This document shows positions 1 to 7,425 of a stretch of 64,000 bases of DNA, piece after piece. The notes beneath the pieces are model-generated. The model made no database searches. It saw nothing but the letters and a program-made list of their open reading frames with translations, and was not told where the DNA came from. Each line of letters starts with the position of its first letter. The first letter of the stretch is position 1. A program made the position numbers and the translations under genes. Where the stretch lies: NCBI RefSeq assembly GCF_014836985.1, contig NZ_JACSPU010000003.1, positions 248,001 to 312,000 on the forward strand, in the 5' to 3' direction. This DNA is from Planococcus wigleyi (lineage in GTDB: Bacteria > Bacillota > Bacilli > Bacillales_A > Planococcaceae).

Positions 1-358
1 CCAGAATACCATACACGCCTTGATTCGTTTTAAGGTCACGGTATTTGACAATATTCGTTCCTGCACCTGATTCTACAATTTTGAATTGTCCATTCCACCC
101 TTTAAGCAAATGTGCATACCCCACATATTTATCTGCTGTTTCAAAAAGCACAACGTACGATGTAGTATGGTTGATCTGTGTCATTTTCAGGATTTTAATT
201 TCAATTTCCTCTTCGCTTCCTCTACTTTCCCATGTCGTCAAATCAGCAAGGATAGACGCTCGATTGTCTTTAACAGAATACTGATTAACATAAAATACTG
301 TATAACCAACACCAATTACTAGAATACATAAAAGAGCAAACAACAACTTCTTCTTCAT
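1..358 (-). CDS. Hypothetical membrane-anchored or secreted protein, partial (C-terminus beyond the window)
   Basis: The minus strand is open from an ATG at 358 to the window edge, giving 119 codons with no stop. It begins MKKKLLFALLCILVIG, a short basic N-terminus followed by one hydrophobic helix, so it is probably a signal peptide or membrane anchor. The rest is soluble-looking (DLTTWESRGSEEEIEIK, later YAHLLKGWNGQFKIVESG) and should lie outside the cell. A GGAGG ribosome binding site sits just upstream of the ATG. I do not recognise the family. The gene faces away from the lipoprotein gene at 676 and the spacer holds a strong palindrome. Confidence 0.6.
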   Translation of the reverse strand, partial: MKKKLLFALLCILVIGVGYTVFYVNQYSVKDNRASILADLTTWESRGSEEEIEIKILKMTQINHTTSYVVLFETADKYVGYAHLLKGWNGQFKIVESGAGTNIVKYRDLKTNQGVYGIL

Positions 359-452
359 TTTTTACCTCCATCGGATTTTGTAGGATACCCGTCCATTCTT
401 GCACTTTTTTCGTTTGTCCTGGTCATATTAGAAATCACCTTTGTCAGCACTC

Positions 453-461
453 ATTATACCA
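453..461 (-). promoter_or_regulatory. Extended -10 promoter for the leftmost gene
   Basis: On the minus strand this reads TGGTATAAT, an extended -10 (TGnTATAAT), about 95 bases upstream of the ATG at 358. No good -35 is visible, as is usual for extended -10 promoters. Confidence 0.4.
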
Positions 462-515
462 ATCATTTCCAATGAAAAAGTTATTTTAAATTAGCTATTC
501 ATAATTTTTTCTTGA

Positions 516-580
516 TTTCGAATGTAACTTAATGGCAATTAAGTTACATTCGAAAGCCCTCCATTTCTGGAGGGCTTTTC
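516..580 (+). repeat. Palindromic repeat family A, copy 1, with terminator-like hairpin
   Basis: A perfect 18-bp inverted repeat, TTTCGAATGTAACTTAAT (516-533) and its complement (538-555), closes on the loop GGCA. A second hairpin follows at once: GCCCTCC (556-562) pairs with GGAGGGC (569-575), followed by TTTTC. Related copies lie at 1221-1275 and 1988-2040, with a degenerate right half near 2088-2120. All share the core GAATGTAAC...GTTACATTC followed by a C-rich/G-rich segment. The second hairpin could terminate transcription. Confidence 0.8.
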
Positions 581-675
581 TTCATGTCCACTCCATTGAA
601 AATTTTTCTAAAAGTCTTCCTGTAACTAATAAATTGTATTTCGCGTCTAAAGTTGAAATGAGGAGGATTAAGAAG

Positions 676-1173
676 ATGAGAGCCAAACTTTTATTTTTAA
701 GTATGCTAATTATTTTTGTATTAGCTGGTTGTTCTCAAGAAAAGGAAGCTATAAAAAACGAAAAAAACACAAGCGATGCTGGAGAAAGTGTAAAACATAC
801 AGAACAAAAGCCTCCTCAATTAAAAATAGTGGTGAATGAGGAGGCGTTTTCTGCTGCTTTAGGTGGTTATGCCTGGAGTTACTTTGATCAAGAAGAAAAT
901 TCTATGGTTGAGATAGAGGCAGAAACTATCGGTGTTTCTGAATTAGTTGGTGATCGAAAGGGCCCAATCGTAAATACAAGTACATCCATTGAGCTTAAGT
1001 TTGAAGAAGAGCCAATCTCTTATCAGGTGAATATTTGGGATTCTACAGATAATGTAAAAGGCTCTTTCAAAGATATAGTGTTGGATGGGCAAACTGGAAA
1101 AACAATCTATGAAGTTGTCGCTACTTGGGAAAGAGGGACAGGGCATTATTTTTTTCCGTTAACTATTGAGTAG
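676..1173 (+). CDS. Hypothetical lipoprotein
   Basis: 165 aa from the ATG at 676, chosen because AGGAGG at 661-666 is correctly spaced and the protein then opens with a classic lipoprotein signal. MRAKLLFLSMLI leads into the lipobox LAGC, so Cys would be lipidated around residue 21 and the protein tethered to the outer face of the membrane. A charged linker (EKEAIKNEKNTSDAGES) follows, then a beta-rich domain containing SAALGGYAWSYFD and IYEVVATWERGTGHYFF. The YxW...W pattern near both ends recalls small Bacillus lipoproteins of unknown function. The gene stands alone between two copies of palindromic repeat family A. Function unknown. Confidence 0.75.
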   Translation: MRAKLLFLSMLIIFVLAGCSQEKEAIKNEKNTSDAGESVKHTEQKPPQLKIVVNEEAFSAALGGYAWSYFDQEENSMVEIEAETIGVSELVGDRKGPIVNTSTSIELKFEEEPISYQVNIWDSTDNVKGSFKDIVLDGQTGKTIYEVVATWERGTGHYFFPLTIE

Positions 1174-1220
1174 ATTCTTTCAGCGGTACCATTGTCTAAT
1201 TCAAGTTTCTTTTTATTGAA

Positions 1221-1275
1221 TCTGAATGTAACTTAAGTCTAAGTAAGTTACATTCAAATGCCCAATTCACAGGGG
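1221..1275 (+). repeat. Palindromic repeat family A, copy 2
   Basis: TGAATGTAACTTA (1223-1235) and its exact complement (1244-1256) form a 13-bp stem with an 8-base loop. A weak second hairpin (GCCC...GGGGC) and an A-rich tract follow. The sequence before the stem, TTGAATC, matches the flank of copy 3 (TGAATC), so homology extends beyond the palindrome. It lies 50 bases downstream of the lipoprotein gene. Confidence 0.75.
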
Positions 1276-1348
1276 CTTGCAAAAAAAAAAAATAACCTTA
1301 TCGATTTTTAAGTTATACTAATTTTTAGAAATAGAGGGGGTTATTGGG

Positions 1349-1616
1349 ATGGAAAAAACGCTGGTCATTTACATTGCTTTCGGTGCAGCCATCGGGTTCT
1401 TTTTCGGGGGGATTTGGGAGGCTATTGCGGCAATGGTGCTCATTTACATTGCGCTCAGAATCGATCACCTTATAAAAAAATTCGAATACAGAAGATAATT
1501 TATCTAAATTCACTAAATTCAAAGTCGCATTCGAAAAAGAGTACGGCTTTTTATTGAATCTGCAGGCAATATGCGGACAGTTGAGTGACATTCGGAAAGT
1601 TATTGAGGACAAGTAA
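1349..1616 (+). pseudogene. Small membrane protein gene, probably frameshifted at a poly-A tract
   Basis: ATG at 1349, preceded by GAGGGGG, opens 49 codons: MEKTLVIYIAFGAAIGFFFG, then a second hydrophobic stretch (EAIAAMVLIYIALR), ending in a TAA at 1496-1498. A second open frame without its own start runs to the TAA at 1614-1616 and encodes a credible soluble tail (KFTKFKVAFEKEYGF, LLNLQAICGQLSDIRKVIED). The two join into one protein of about 88 aa if a single A is removed from the seven-A run at about 1474-1480. Either the gene is broken or phase-variable, there is a sequencing error, or a 49-aa peptide is the real product. No family recognised. Confidence 0.5.
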
Positions 1617-1630
1617 GAAGGAGGATTTAC

Positions 1631-1885
1631 GTGAAAAATAGCTTTTTGAACTCATTTAAGTTGGTTGTAGTTTTCTTTTGTTTAGGTGTCTTAGCTTTAA
1701 TACTAGGTGTAAACGGGGAAGCAGTGGCCATATTTATTTCGAGACCTTCGGGTGCCGGGTCATGGACAACATCTGAAAGCATGATGAATGGATTTATATA
1801 TATACCTACAGCTATTGGCGTTTTTTTCTTTGCACTAGCTACCATTGTTTTCACAATTTCTTATAAAAAAGTGCAAGAAAAATGA
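1631..1885 (+). CDS. Small hypothetical two-helix membrane protein
   Basis: 84 aa from a GTG at 1631. GAAGGAGG just upstream makes this start secure. Two hydrophobic segments are clear: about residues 9-30 (LVVVFFCLGVLALILG) and about 53-75 (FIYIPTAIGVFFFALAT). Between them is a short external or internal loop (SRPSGAGSWTTSESMM), and the tail is basic (YKKVQEK). It lies 15 bases after the tail of the frameshifted membrane gene and could share its transcript. The family is not recognised. Confidence 0.6.
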   Translation: MKNSFLNSFKLVVVFFCLGVLALILGVNGEAVAIFISRPSGAGSWTTSESMMNGFIYIPTAIGVFFFALATIVFTISYKKVQEK

Positions 1886-1987
1886 ATATATAATTCTTTC
1901 TAAGAACTCATTCTTATTTATTTTTAAGAAGCTTCAGGGGAAAGTCCTTGTTTCGATAACTTTTTTATTTGAAGTAAAGAGCATGAA

Positions 1988-2040
1988 TCTGAATGTAACA
2001 TAAGTGTAATTAAGTTACATTCAAAACCCCCATTCTATTG
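1988..2040 (+). repeat. Palindromic repeat family A, copy 3
   Basis: TGAATGTAACATAA (1990-2003) pairs with TTAAGTTACATTCA (2010-2023) with one mismatch, loop GTGTAA. It is followed by AAAACCCCCATTCTATTG, matching the C-rich downstream part of the other copies. A further degenerate right half, ACATTCAAAAGCCTATTCTA, starts near 2088. Confidence 0.75.
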
Positions 2041-2140
2041 ACTTCATCCAAAAAATCGGTGAGACTGATTTTAATAGAAAAATGATACATTCAAAAGCCT
2101 ATTCTATAAGGTTTGAAGTTTGAATTTTAGCAGGACTCAA

Positions 2141-2203
2141 GTGTACATATGAGGAATTATAGGAAGGATAGAAGCTGATAAAAGCAGCTTCTATCCTTTT
2201 TTG
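2141..2203 (+). repeat. Short dispersed repeat family B, copy 1, ending in a strong terminator hairpin
   Basis: A 26-base motif (GTGTACATATGAGG, then AATTATAGGAAG) at 2141-2166 recurs with few changes at 4177-4203 and 5731-5756. Here it runs straight into a perfect 13-bp hairpin, AGGATAGAAGCTG (2165-2177) with its complement (2185-2197), followed by TTTTTT. This is an intrinsic terminator for the plus strand. The remaining 1886-2355 stretch holds only this element and repeat family A. Confidence 0.6.
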
Positions 2204-2321
2204 TTTATTTAAGTATATTTTTACGAACTGCTAATTAAGTATTAGTTATAAAGTATCTCTCATTCCATATGATAAAATCAGTTCACGGAAGTAGTTAACC
2301 CAAATTTAAGCACATAAAAAA

Positions 2322-2347
2322 ACCCTACACATGTAGGGTCTTTTTTT
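2322..2347 (-). terminator. Intrinsic terminator after the cold-shock gene
   Basis: ACCCTACA (2322-2329) and its complement (2332-2339) form a tight hairpin. It is flanked by an A-run on one side and a T-run on the other, so it can work in both directions. It lies directly after the stop of the cold-shock gene. Confidence 0.85.
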
Positions 2348-2355
2348 AGCTATTA

Positions 2356-2556
2356 TTAAGCTTTTTGAACGTTAGTAGCTTGTAGGCCACGTTGTCCTTG
2401 TTCAATTTCAAACGTTACATTTTGACCTTCGTCTAAAGATTTGAAACCTTCGCTTTGGATTGCTGAGAAATGTACAAATACGTCATCTCCTGCTTCACGC
2501 TCGATAAATCCAAAACCTTTTTCTGCATTAAACCATTTAACTGTACCTTGTTCCAT
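2356..2556 (-). CDS. Cold-shock protein (CspA/CspB family)
   Basis: 66 aa, the standard length of a bacterial cold-shock domain. It binds single-stranded RNA and DNA in the cytoplasm and acts as an RNA chaperone. Both nucleic-acid-binding motifs are intact: RNP1 as KGFGFIE (about residues 13-19) and RNP2 as VFVHF (about 26-30). The start [14 protein letters not shown] is typical, and TAGGAGG precedes the ATG. A separate hairpin follows the gene and a long AT-rich stretch precedes it, as is common for csp mRNAs with long leaders. Which paralogue this is cannot be decided from the sequence. Confidence 0.95.
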   Translation of the reverse strand: MEQGTVKWFNAEKGFGFIEREAGDDVFVHFSAIQSEGFKSLDEGQNVTFEIEQGQRGLQATNVQKA

Positions 2557-2807
2557 AATTGTTGCCTCCTAGTGCGGCTATCCACACAATGTGTTACTAC
2601 CCTTGCTCAAATACCTTAGACGAAAAACAAACTTTCTTCTCAATCTGAAAACGAACAAAAATAATTCTTTTTTAGAATAACAGATAGTTGATAAAATAGA
2701 AAGCAAAGGGCATCGATTCAATTACTCAAATAGTTTGTATCACATATATACTGTCACTTTAAGAGATAATTTGCACCAATTTTTAGCTTTATTTTGCATA
2801 GGGTTTT
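2557..2807. other. AT-rich intergenic region upstream of the cold-shock gene
   Basis: No gene seen. Csp mRNAs usually have a long structured leader, and this is where it would be transcribed on the minus strand. I could not identify a convincing cold box or a well-spaced promoter. Confidence 0.4.
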
Positions 2808-2847
2808 AAAAGACCAGTAACCTCTGCATTAAGGTTACTGGTCTTTT
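2808..2847. terminator. Strong bidirectional hairpin terminator
   Basis: AAAAGACCAGTAACCT (2808-2823) and its perfect complement (2832-2847) form a 16-bp stem with an 8-base loop, followed on the plus strand by AATTTTT. It lies downstream of the SAP-domain gene (minus strand). Confidence 0.85.
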
Positions 2848-2899
2848 AATTTTTCCTCCATATTATAAAAACTTCTGCCCTTCTAGTTTTAGGTAATAT

Positions 2900-4060
2900 T
2901 TAATTCGTAAGTCTATTGTCGATTTTCACTTTCATTTCCTTTATTACTTCTAAATCAAGAAGATCTATCAGCTCAAACACCATTTCTAACTTTCTATTTT
3001 CATCAGTAATAAATGAATCTAATATGTCCATTAAGGTCTCTTCTTCCTCTTCTATATCATCAAAACCTTTCTGATGATAGTTATTTATATCTTCTTGATA
3101 ATGTTCATGACCAAATTTTTCTCTAATACTATGATATAAGTTTCCAAGTAATTCTCTATATAGTTCATCATCAGGATTAGTCATTAGAGCAATAATAATT
3201 TCATTAAAGTTGGTAAAGGTTACTAATGAAGGATCTTTTATTGCAAAGTCGTAAATATATTTTAAAATTTCATCTAAATTATCGTCACTAATATCTAAGC
3301 TCTTGAAGACTGATCTAAGGGACATAGCCTGAAATGCGCCTAATCCAGCACTTGTGTTAAACCAACCAACTTCTTTACATTTTTCTAATTGTAAATTAAT
3401 TTCTTCTGTTAATGCCCTAAGCCCATAAAGAAATGATTTTTCTAGATTGTTTTCTATCTGATGTATACGTGCTACTATTCCACTATTATCTGATTCATAA
3501 TAATCAATAATTGTATTTGGCGCATCTATATCCCAATGATTCATAAAATAATATTCATCAAACTTACTCTGGGAGTTAAGAGGATACATAAAAATATAAT
3601 CTTTATTTTTATGTATCCAAACGACATTCTTATATTTTTCCAGCACCTCTAAACCGAGTTCTGTAAGAACAAAACAACTCTTATCTGTATGATTACTAAT
3701 ATCTTCATCACTTGCATGTGTCTCTATTCTATTAATTAATACAGCTTTTGTACCGTAAAGTGATTTAGATATTGCCTTAAGGATAACTTTCATTTCCACA
3801 ACTGTTAAATGCTTTAATATTTCTCTAGGTAGATTCTCTCTTATCAATTCATTTCCTTGTAAATTTGAAACCACTTGAACAATATCAAGAAATATATTTC
3901 TTGATTCAAACACGTATATCAAGTGTGAATGACCAGAAAAGGTTTCTAAAGGAGCATTTACAAAAGTAGGTCTTTTATTTAACTCATGTAACACTAGAAT
4001 ATCTTCAACTTTATATTTACTATTCTTGTTGTTTATTGCAGGTGGGCTAAATTTCGTCAT
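2900..4060 (-). CDS. SAP-like domain hypothetical protein
   Basis: 386 aa from the ATG at 4060. This start is preferred over one 16 codons upstream because AAGGAG lies 7 bases before it. Residues about 82-112 resemble a SAP motif: LTVVEMKVILKAI, then SLYGTKAVLINRI, i.e. the helix-G-x-K-x-x-L-I-x-R pattern known to bind DNA. The rest is mixed helical with an acidic stretch (DDIEEEEETLMDILD) near the C-terminus, and no catalytic motif was recognised. Base composition is more AT-rich than the rest of the window. Proteins like this often sit in prophage or accessory islands, but here it has no partner gene. Role unknown. Confidence 0.6.
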   Translation of the reverse strand: MTKFSPPAINNKNSKYKVEDILVLHELNKRPTFVNAPLETFSGHSHLIYVFESRNIFLDIVQVVSNLQGNELIRENLPREILKHLTVVEMKVILKAISKSLYGTKAVLINRIETHASDEDISNHTDKSCFVLTELGLEVLEKYKNVVWIHKNKDYIFMYPLNSQSKFDEYYFMNHWDIDAPNTIIDYYESDNSGIVARIHQIENNLEKSFLYGLRALTEEINLQLEKCKEVGWFNTSAGLGAFQAMSLRSVFKSLDISDDNLDEILKYIYDFAIKDPSLVTFTNFNEIIIALMTNPDDELYRELLGNLYHSIREKFGHEHYQEDINNYHQKGFDDIEEEEETLMDILDSFITDENRKLEMVFELIDLLDLEVIKEMKVKIDNRLTN

Positions 4061-4176
4061 GACAACACTCCTTAATATTTTTTGATCGCAGGCTTTCGTA
4101 ATTGACAACGTGCTGATTGCATATTATAAATAATAACATTTTCGTAGATTCCGTATTCACGCTCTATACAGTTCTG

Positions 4177-4230
4177 GTTTACATACCATGAGTTTATCGG
4201 AAGGGAAAAAGCGAGAAGAGAGCTTTTCTC
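4177..4230 (+). repeat. Short dispersed repeat family B, copy 2
   Basis: GTTTACATACCATGAG then TTTATCGGAAG at 4177-4203 matches the other copies with a small insertion. As in copy 1, a hairpin with an AAGC/GCTT stem and a T-rich run follows (AAAAGC...GCTTTT, about 4207-4230). It lies between two minus-strand genes and does not look like the terminator of either. Confidence 0.5.
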
Positions 4231-4374
4231 TTTCTTTTCATCTGGAAAAGTGTAATTTTACAAGCACTTTAAAAAAGTTAAATTAAGCAGGTTCGTAAAT
4301 TTCAAATAGAAAACTTATTTCTTAACGCCTGGTGCTTTTTCAGACACTGTCTTTATCTTCGTTAAGCCTTTGTC

Positions 4375-4737
4375 CTAATTTGTCCGTCGGCCTAATTCTT
4401 TCTGAATCATCTCAAGCTTGGCGGATCGAAGCTTGCGCTCGTATGGGTCCGTTTCGGATTCCGGCTTGGCGAGGTAGTCCTCGTTATACTTGATTTCCAG
4501 GTAGAGGATGTCAGTAGTCTCCATAACAGCATGTCGGTGGGACCTTTCCACTTCTGCTTCGATTTTTCCCAATTCATACGCTGCTGGATCTCGCTGAGCA
4601 ATTTCGGCTTGAATTAGCGTTATTGCTTTCAGATCCGGACTCTTTTCATTGTTCAATCGTATCAGTCGCTCATACAACTTCTTATTCGTCATTTTTTTAA
4701 CGTTCGCTTTACTGAATTTCGAAAATAAGTTCATCAT
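4375..4737 (-). CDS. Hypothetical helical cytoplasmic protein
   Basis: 120 aa from the ATG at 4737, with AAAGGAGG directly upstream. It is rich in Lys, Glu and Arg, has no signal or membrane segment, and is probably all helical (LYERLIRLNNEKSPDLK, AITLIQAEIAQRDPAAY). The C-terminal half is YNEDYLAKPESETDPYER then SAKLEMIQKELGRR. I do not recognise a family. Codon use is more GC-balanced than the SAP gene next to it, so the two may not share a history. Confidence 0.55.
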   Translation of the reverse strand: MMNLFSKFSKANVKKMTNKKLYERLIRLNNEKSPDLKAITLIQAEIAQRDPAAYELGKIEAEVERSHRHAVMETTDILYLEIKYNEDYLAKPESETDPYERKLRSAKLEMIQKELGRRTN

Positions 4738-4985
4738 GATCCTCCTTTAAAGCTCTATTGATGTAAGTACTCGTGTATTTCGTTGAATTGGTTGTTCAAA
4801 ATAGAGACTTTCACTGATAAGTACACAGTACCATAAAGGGATTCACTCCTATAAGCTTAAATGAGACCCACATAGTTCAAGTCGCGCATGTTAATTGTCC
4901 CGATTTTATGTGTGATTATTTGTCCTTGGACATTTTCCTTCGTCATTCATGCAAAAACCACAAAAATGAAATGAGGGCTTTTAAA

Positions 4986-5666
4986 ATGATTGGAAAAATT
5001 TTTAAGAAATTATTTTCTAGAGATTACGGGCTATCAGCAACTGATTTTGCCTCATTATTAGGTTATAAAACATGGAAGGAAGCTCAAAAAAATACCTATG
5101 CCATTTTCTTTACGCAAGCGGATGACTGTTGGTTTGCGACAGAACTTCCTGATGGTCAATGGGCAACGTGGAAAGAAGAAGGTGAAATGCCATATCCTTT
5201 CACGGTATTTGCGACTCGGAATGAAGCGATCGAACATCTCCGAGTCATGTTCATAAAAAGTGCCTTACCTGAACGCAATTGGATCGAGGAAACGCCAAAA
5301 AAGAAAGGCAAAGCTTTAGTTGATAAAGAAACTCAAATCCAAATCTTGCTCTCTGGAAACGCGTTACAATTTGCTTGTGAAACGCTGGGTGTGAAAGACA
5401 TGAGAATTCGTGAATACGCGGAAGTCTTTACAGTAAGCATGGAGGAAGTGTATGACTACGCTTTGAAGCATGGATTCCCGCAAAGTGACTCGATGAAGAA
5501 TCCGCTGATTGAAGGCTTTCATTATTACGAGAAAGACGGCAAATGGCACACTTTTTTCAGGGAGAGAGGCCAAACATTCGACGAAAAGAATTTTGATGAT
5601 AAAGAGCTTGGAAAAAGGTACATCATTAAAACCCTGGTGCAATTAAGTGGCACTGGCCTGTACTGA
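4986..5666 (+). CDS. Hypothetical protein, about 226 aa
   Basis: Start placed at ATG 4986 (MIGKIFKKLFSRDYGLS) with GAGGG at 4973-4977; the frame is open further upstream without better signals. It appears cytoplasmic, with several aromatic clusters: WFATELPDGQWATWKEEG, FHYYEKDGKWHTFFRERG. The middle region (ETQIQILLSGNALQFACETL then REYAEVFTVSMEEVYDYALK) looks like a helical domain. No known motif was recognised. It is the last gene of the AT-rich accessory stretch, and a repeat family B copy lies 65 bases after it. Confidence 0.6.
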   Translation: MIGKIFKKLFSRDYGLSATDFASLLGYKTWKEAQKNTYAIFFTQADDCWFATELPDGQWATWKEEGEMPYPFTVFATRNEAIEHLRVMFIKSALPERNWIEETPKKKGKALVDKETQIQILLSGNALQFACETLGVKDMRIREYAEVFTVSMEEVYDYALKHGFPQSDSMKNPLIEGFHYYEKDGKWHTFFRERGQTFDEKNFDDKELGKRYIIKTLVQLSGTGLY

Positions 5667-5730
5667 TAGTTACAAGTGCAAAGGGTCAACAGGCGTTAAT
5701 TTCTTAAGCGTTTGGTTAAGGTTTTTATGG

Positions 5731-5756
5731 GTTTACACATGAGGGATTATCGGAAG
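5731..5756 (+). repeat. Short dispersed repeat family B, copy 3
   Basis: GTTTACACATGAGG then GATTATCGGAAG is nearly identical to the copy at 2141-2166. No terminator hairpin follows here. The stretch 5667-5982 otherwise contains no convincing gene. An open frame at 5763-5954 lacks a ribosome binding site and was rejected. Confidence 0.55.
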
Positions 5757-5982
5757 TAGAGCATGAAAAATAAAAACAGATCCCATTCGAGCAAGACTTC
5801 AATTGGGTCTTTATTAAGTAGTGCTCGCCTCGGCAAGGTGGCAATTAAAATACAAACGGCCAGCTTTCCGATTCAACTTGCAAACATCTCCCATAAAATA
5901 ATCGAGTATGGTAGAATTTCATCATATGTTTATAAATTATCTGGCATTTTATAGAAGGATGCGAGAAAGAGCAGGTGCGGAA

Positions 5983-6798
5983 ATGATTGTCGGAATAGAT
6001 GCAGGCGGTACGTTGATCAAAGTGGCGTATACCGAAAAAGGGAAAGTCCATTTTGAAAAATATCCGATTGCTGAAATGGAGCAGGTTGCCGACTGGGTGA
6101 ATGGTCTTGGCGACTGTCAGGTTTGTGTAACAGGAGGGAAATCAGGTGTCCTTGTTTCATTGCTCAATCAGTCGGTTCAGGAGATGGTTGAATTCGAAGC
6201 GACACATCTTGGTGTACAAGTGTTGCTTAAAGAGATGAACCTTCTGGAGGATGCTTATCTGGTGACGAATGTTGGAACCGGAACGTCCATCCATTGTATC
6301 CAAGACAATGTCCAGGAGCGCTTAGGCGGTACCGGAGTCGGTGGTGGGACGTTGATTGGTTTGAGCCATCTGTTGACGGGTGTTACCCGTTACGATGAGA
6401 TTGTGGAGTTGGCAAGCCGAGGATCCCGTGACCGGATCGATTTGAAGGTCAAGCATATCTATGAAGGCAAGGAACCTCCGATTTCAGGTGAATTGACGGC
6501 CAGTAATTTTGGGCAAGACTTATTTTCGATTTCAAGTGATCTGACAAAAGAAGAGTTGTTGGCCACGGTCATCGGGTTGGTTGGCGAAACGGTCAGTACG
6601 GTGAGCGTTCAAGCAGCACGGCAATGCAGAAGCTCAACCATTGTGTATATCGGTTCTTCTTTCATCGACAACCCATTATTAAAAGAAGTGGTGAAAAGTT
6701 ATACGATTCTGCGTGGCTCTGTTCCCGTGTTTCCCGATAATGGAGAGTTCTCAGGGGCGATGGGCGCCATGTCTGTTTTAAACAAAAAGACTGTATAA
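5983..6798 (+). CDS. coaW: Type II pantothenate kinase
   Basis: About 271 aa, the usual size of CoaW. It phosphorylates pantothenate with ATP, the first step of coenzyme A synthesis, in the cytoplasm. The ASKHA phosphate-binding loop is at the N-terminus (IVGIDAGGTLIKVAYTE). A second glycine-rich segment follows, VTNVGTGTSIH then GGTGVGGGTLIGLSHLL, with a third near the end (IVYIGSSF). The frame is open upstream to 5908, but starting at 5983 puts the DAGGT loop at residues 6-10, as in Staphylococcus and Bacillus CoaW. Type II enzymes are generally not feedback-inhibited by CoA. It is monocistronic, with a hairpin after it. Confidence 0.9.
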   Translation: MIVGIDAGGTLIKVAYTEKGKVHFEKYPIAEMEQVADWVNGLGDCQVCVTGGKSGVLVSLLNQSVQEMVEFEATHLGVQVLLKEMNLLEDAYLVTNVGTGTSIHCIQDNVQERLGGTGVGGGTLIGLSHLLTGVTRYDEIVELASRGSRDRIDLKVKHIYEGKEPPISGELTASNFGQDLFSISSDLTKEELLATVIGLVGETVSTVSVQAARQCRSSTIVYIGSSFIDNPLLKEVVKSYTILRGSVPVFPDNGEFSGAMGAMSVLNKKTV

Positions 6799-6807
6799 CT
6801 TCTCTGT

Positions 6808-6862
6808 AAAAAGACGTCTTCTGTCCAGCCATTGTGATGGCAGGATGGAAAACGCCTTTTTT
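6808..6862. terminator. Hairpin terminator between coaW and the convergent MFS gene
   Basis: A GCCAT/ATGGC inner stem is flanked by AAAAGACGT on the left and ACGCCTTTTTT on the right. A T-run follows on the plus strand and an A-run precedes it, so it can serve both convergent genes. Confidence 0.6.
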
Positions 6863-6882
6863 AATGGAAAGAAGAGTTGATA

Positions 6883-7425
6883 TTACGCTTTTGCAGTTTC
6901 AAGTTTCCAAAGCTGCAGCCCGCTCCAGGCAAAGACCAGGGAAGCAATATAAAAAATGCTGGCAATCGTCAGAAAATCGACGAGGTAGCCTGTGGCGATG
7001 ACGGCAATGGCCGCGGCGACCGATGTCCAGACATGGTAGTTTCCGATTTGCGTCCCAGCGATTTCTTTTGTCACATAGCGTGCCAAAACCGTTTTTTCAG
7101 AGTTTTTCTGAACAGCTCCCAAGACGCCCATAAGCACTTGCAGAATGTATACATGCCAAACCTCTGAGGCCAGCGGAAAGAACAGCAATAGAATAGCCAT
7201 TCCCCAGGAGTAGATAAAGAGCAGGGTTTTATCCCCGACCCGGTCTGCGTATTTTCCGATCAAGGGAAAGCATAGAGCGGCAGTCAAGGCGAACAGGCCG
7301 TATGCCCAGCCAAACTGGGCATAGCTGTCGCCGACGTTCCGGATCAACAGAATATAAAACGGGAATATCATGCTGGAGGCCATGCCGATGGTGCCTTGGT
7401 AGTAAATGAAACGTTTGTAGTTCAT
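6883..7425 (-). CDS. Half-size MFS-type transporter protein
   Basis: 180 aa with about six membrane helices, half the usual 12 of the major facilitator superfamily. The loop between helices 2 and 3 has the MFS signature in the form GKYADRVGDKTLL, so this corresponds to the N-terminal MFS half. Its ATG overlaps the stop of the upstream FAD oxidase (ATGA), so the two are translationally coupled. It ends cleanly with a helix and basic tail (LQLWKLETAKA), with no remnant of a second half downstream. It may be a genuine half-transporter that dimerises, or an old truncation. Substrate unknown. Confidence 0.8.
   Translation of the reverse strand: MNYKRFIYYQGTIGMASSMIFPFYILLIRNVGDSYAQFGWAYGLFALTAALCFPLIGKYADRVGDKTLLFIYSWGMAILLLFFPLASEVWHVYILQVLMGVLGAVQKNSEKTVLARYVTKEIAGTQIGNYHVWTSVAAAIAVIATGYLVDFLTIASIFYIASLVFAWSGLQLWKLETAKA

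Noticed and set aside
1470..1490. Programmed -1 frameshift at A-AAA-AAA
   Set aside because: The -1 frame stops soon and gives unlikely protein; only the +1 frame gives a credible tail.
516..2040. Integron-like cassette array (small genes each followed by a palindrome with AAC/GTT)
   Set aside because: The palindromes do not fit attC core sites (RYYYAAC/GTTRRRY), no integrase gene is present, and integrons are not expected in this group.
4320..5700. Short inverted repeat TTAACGCCTG at about 4322 and 5691 flanking two genes
   Set aside because: Only about 10 bases match and there is no target duplication or transposase; probably chance.
5763..5954. 63-codon open frame with M start before coaW
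   Set aside because: No ribosome binding site, unusual composition and overlap with the coaW leader.
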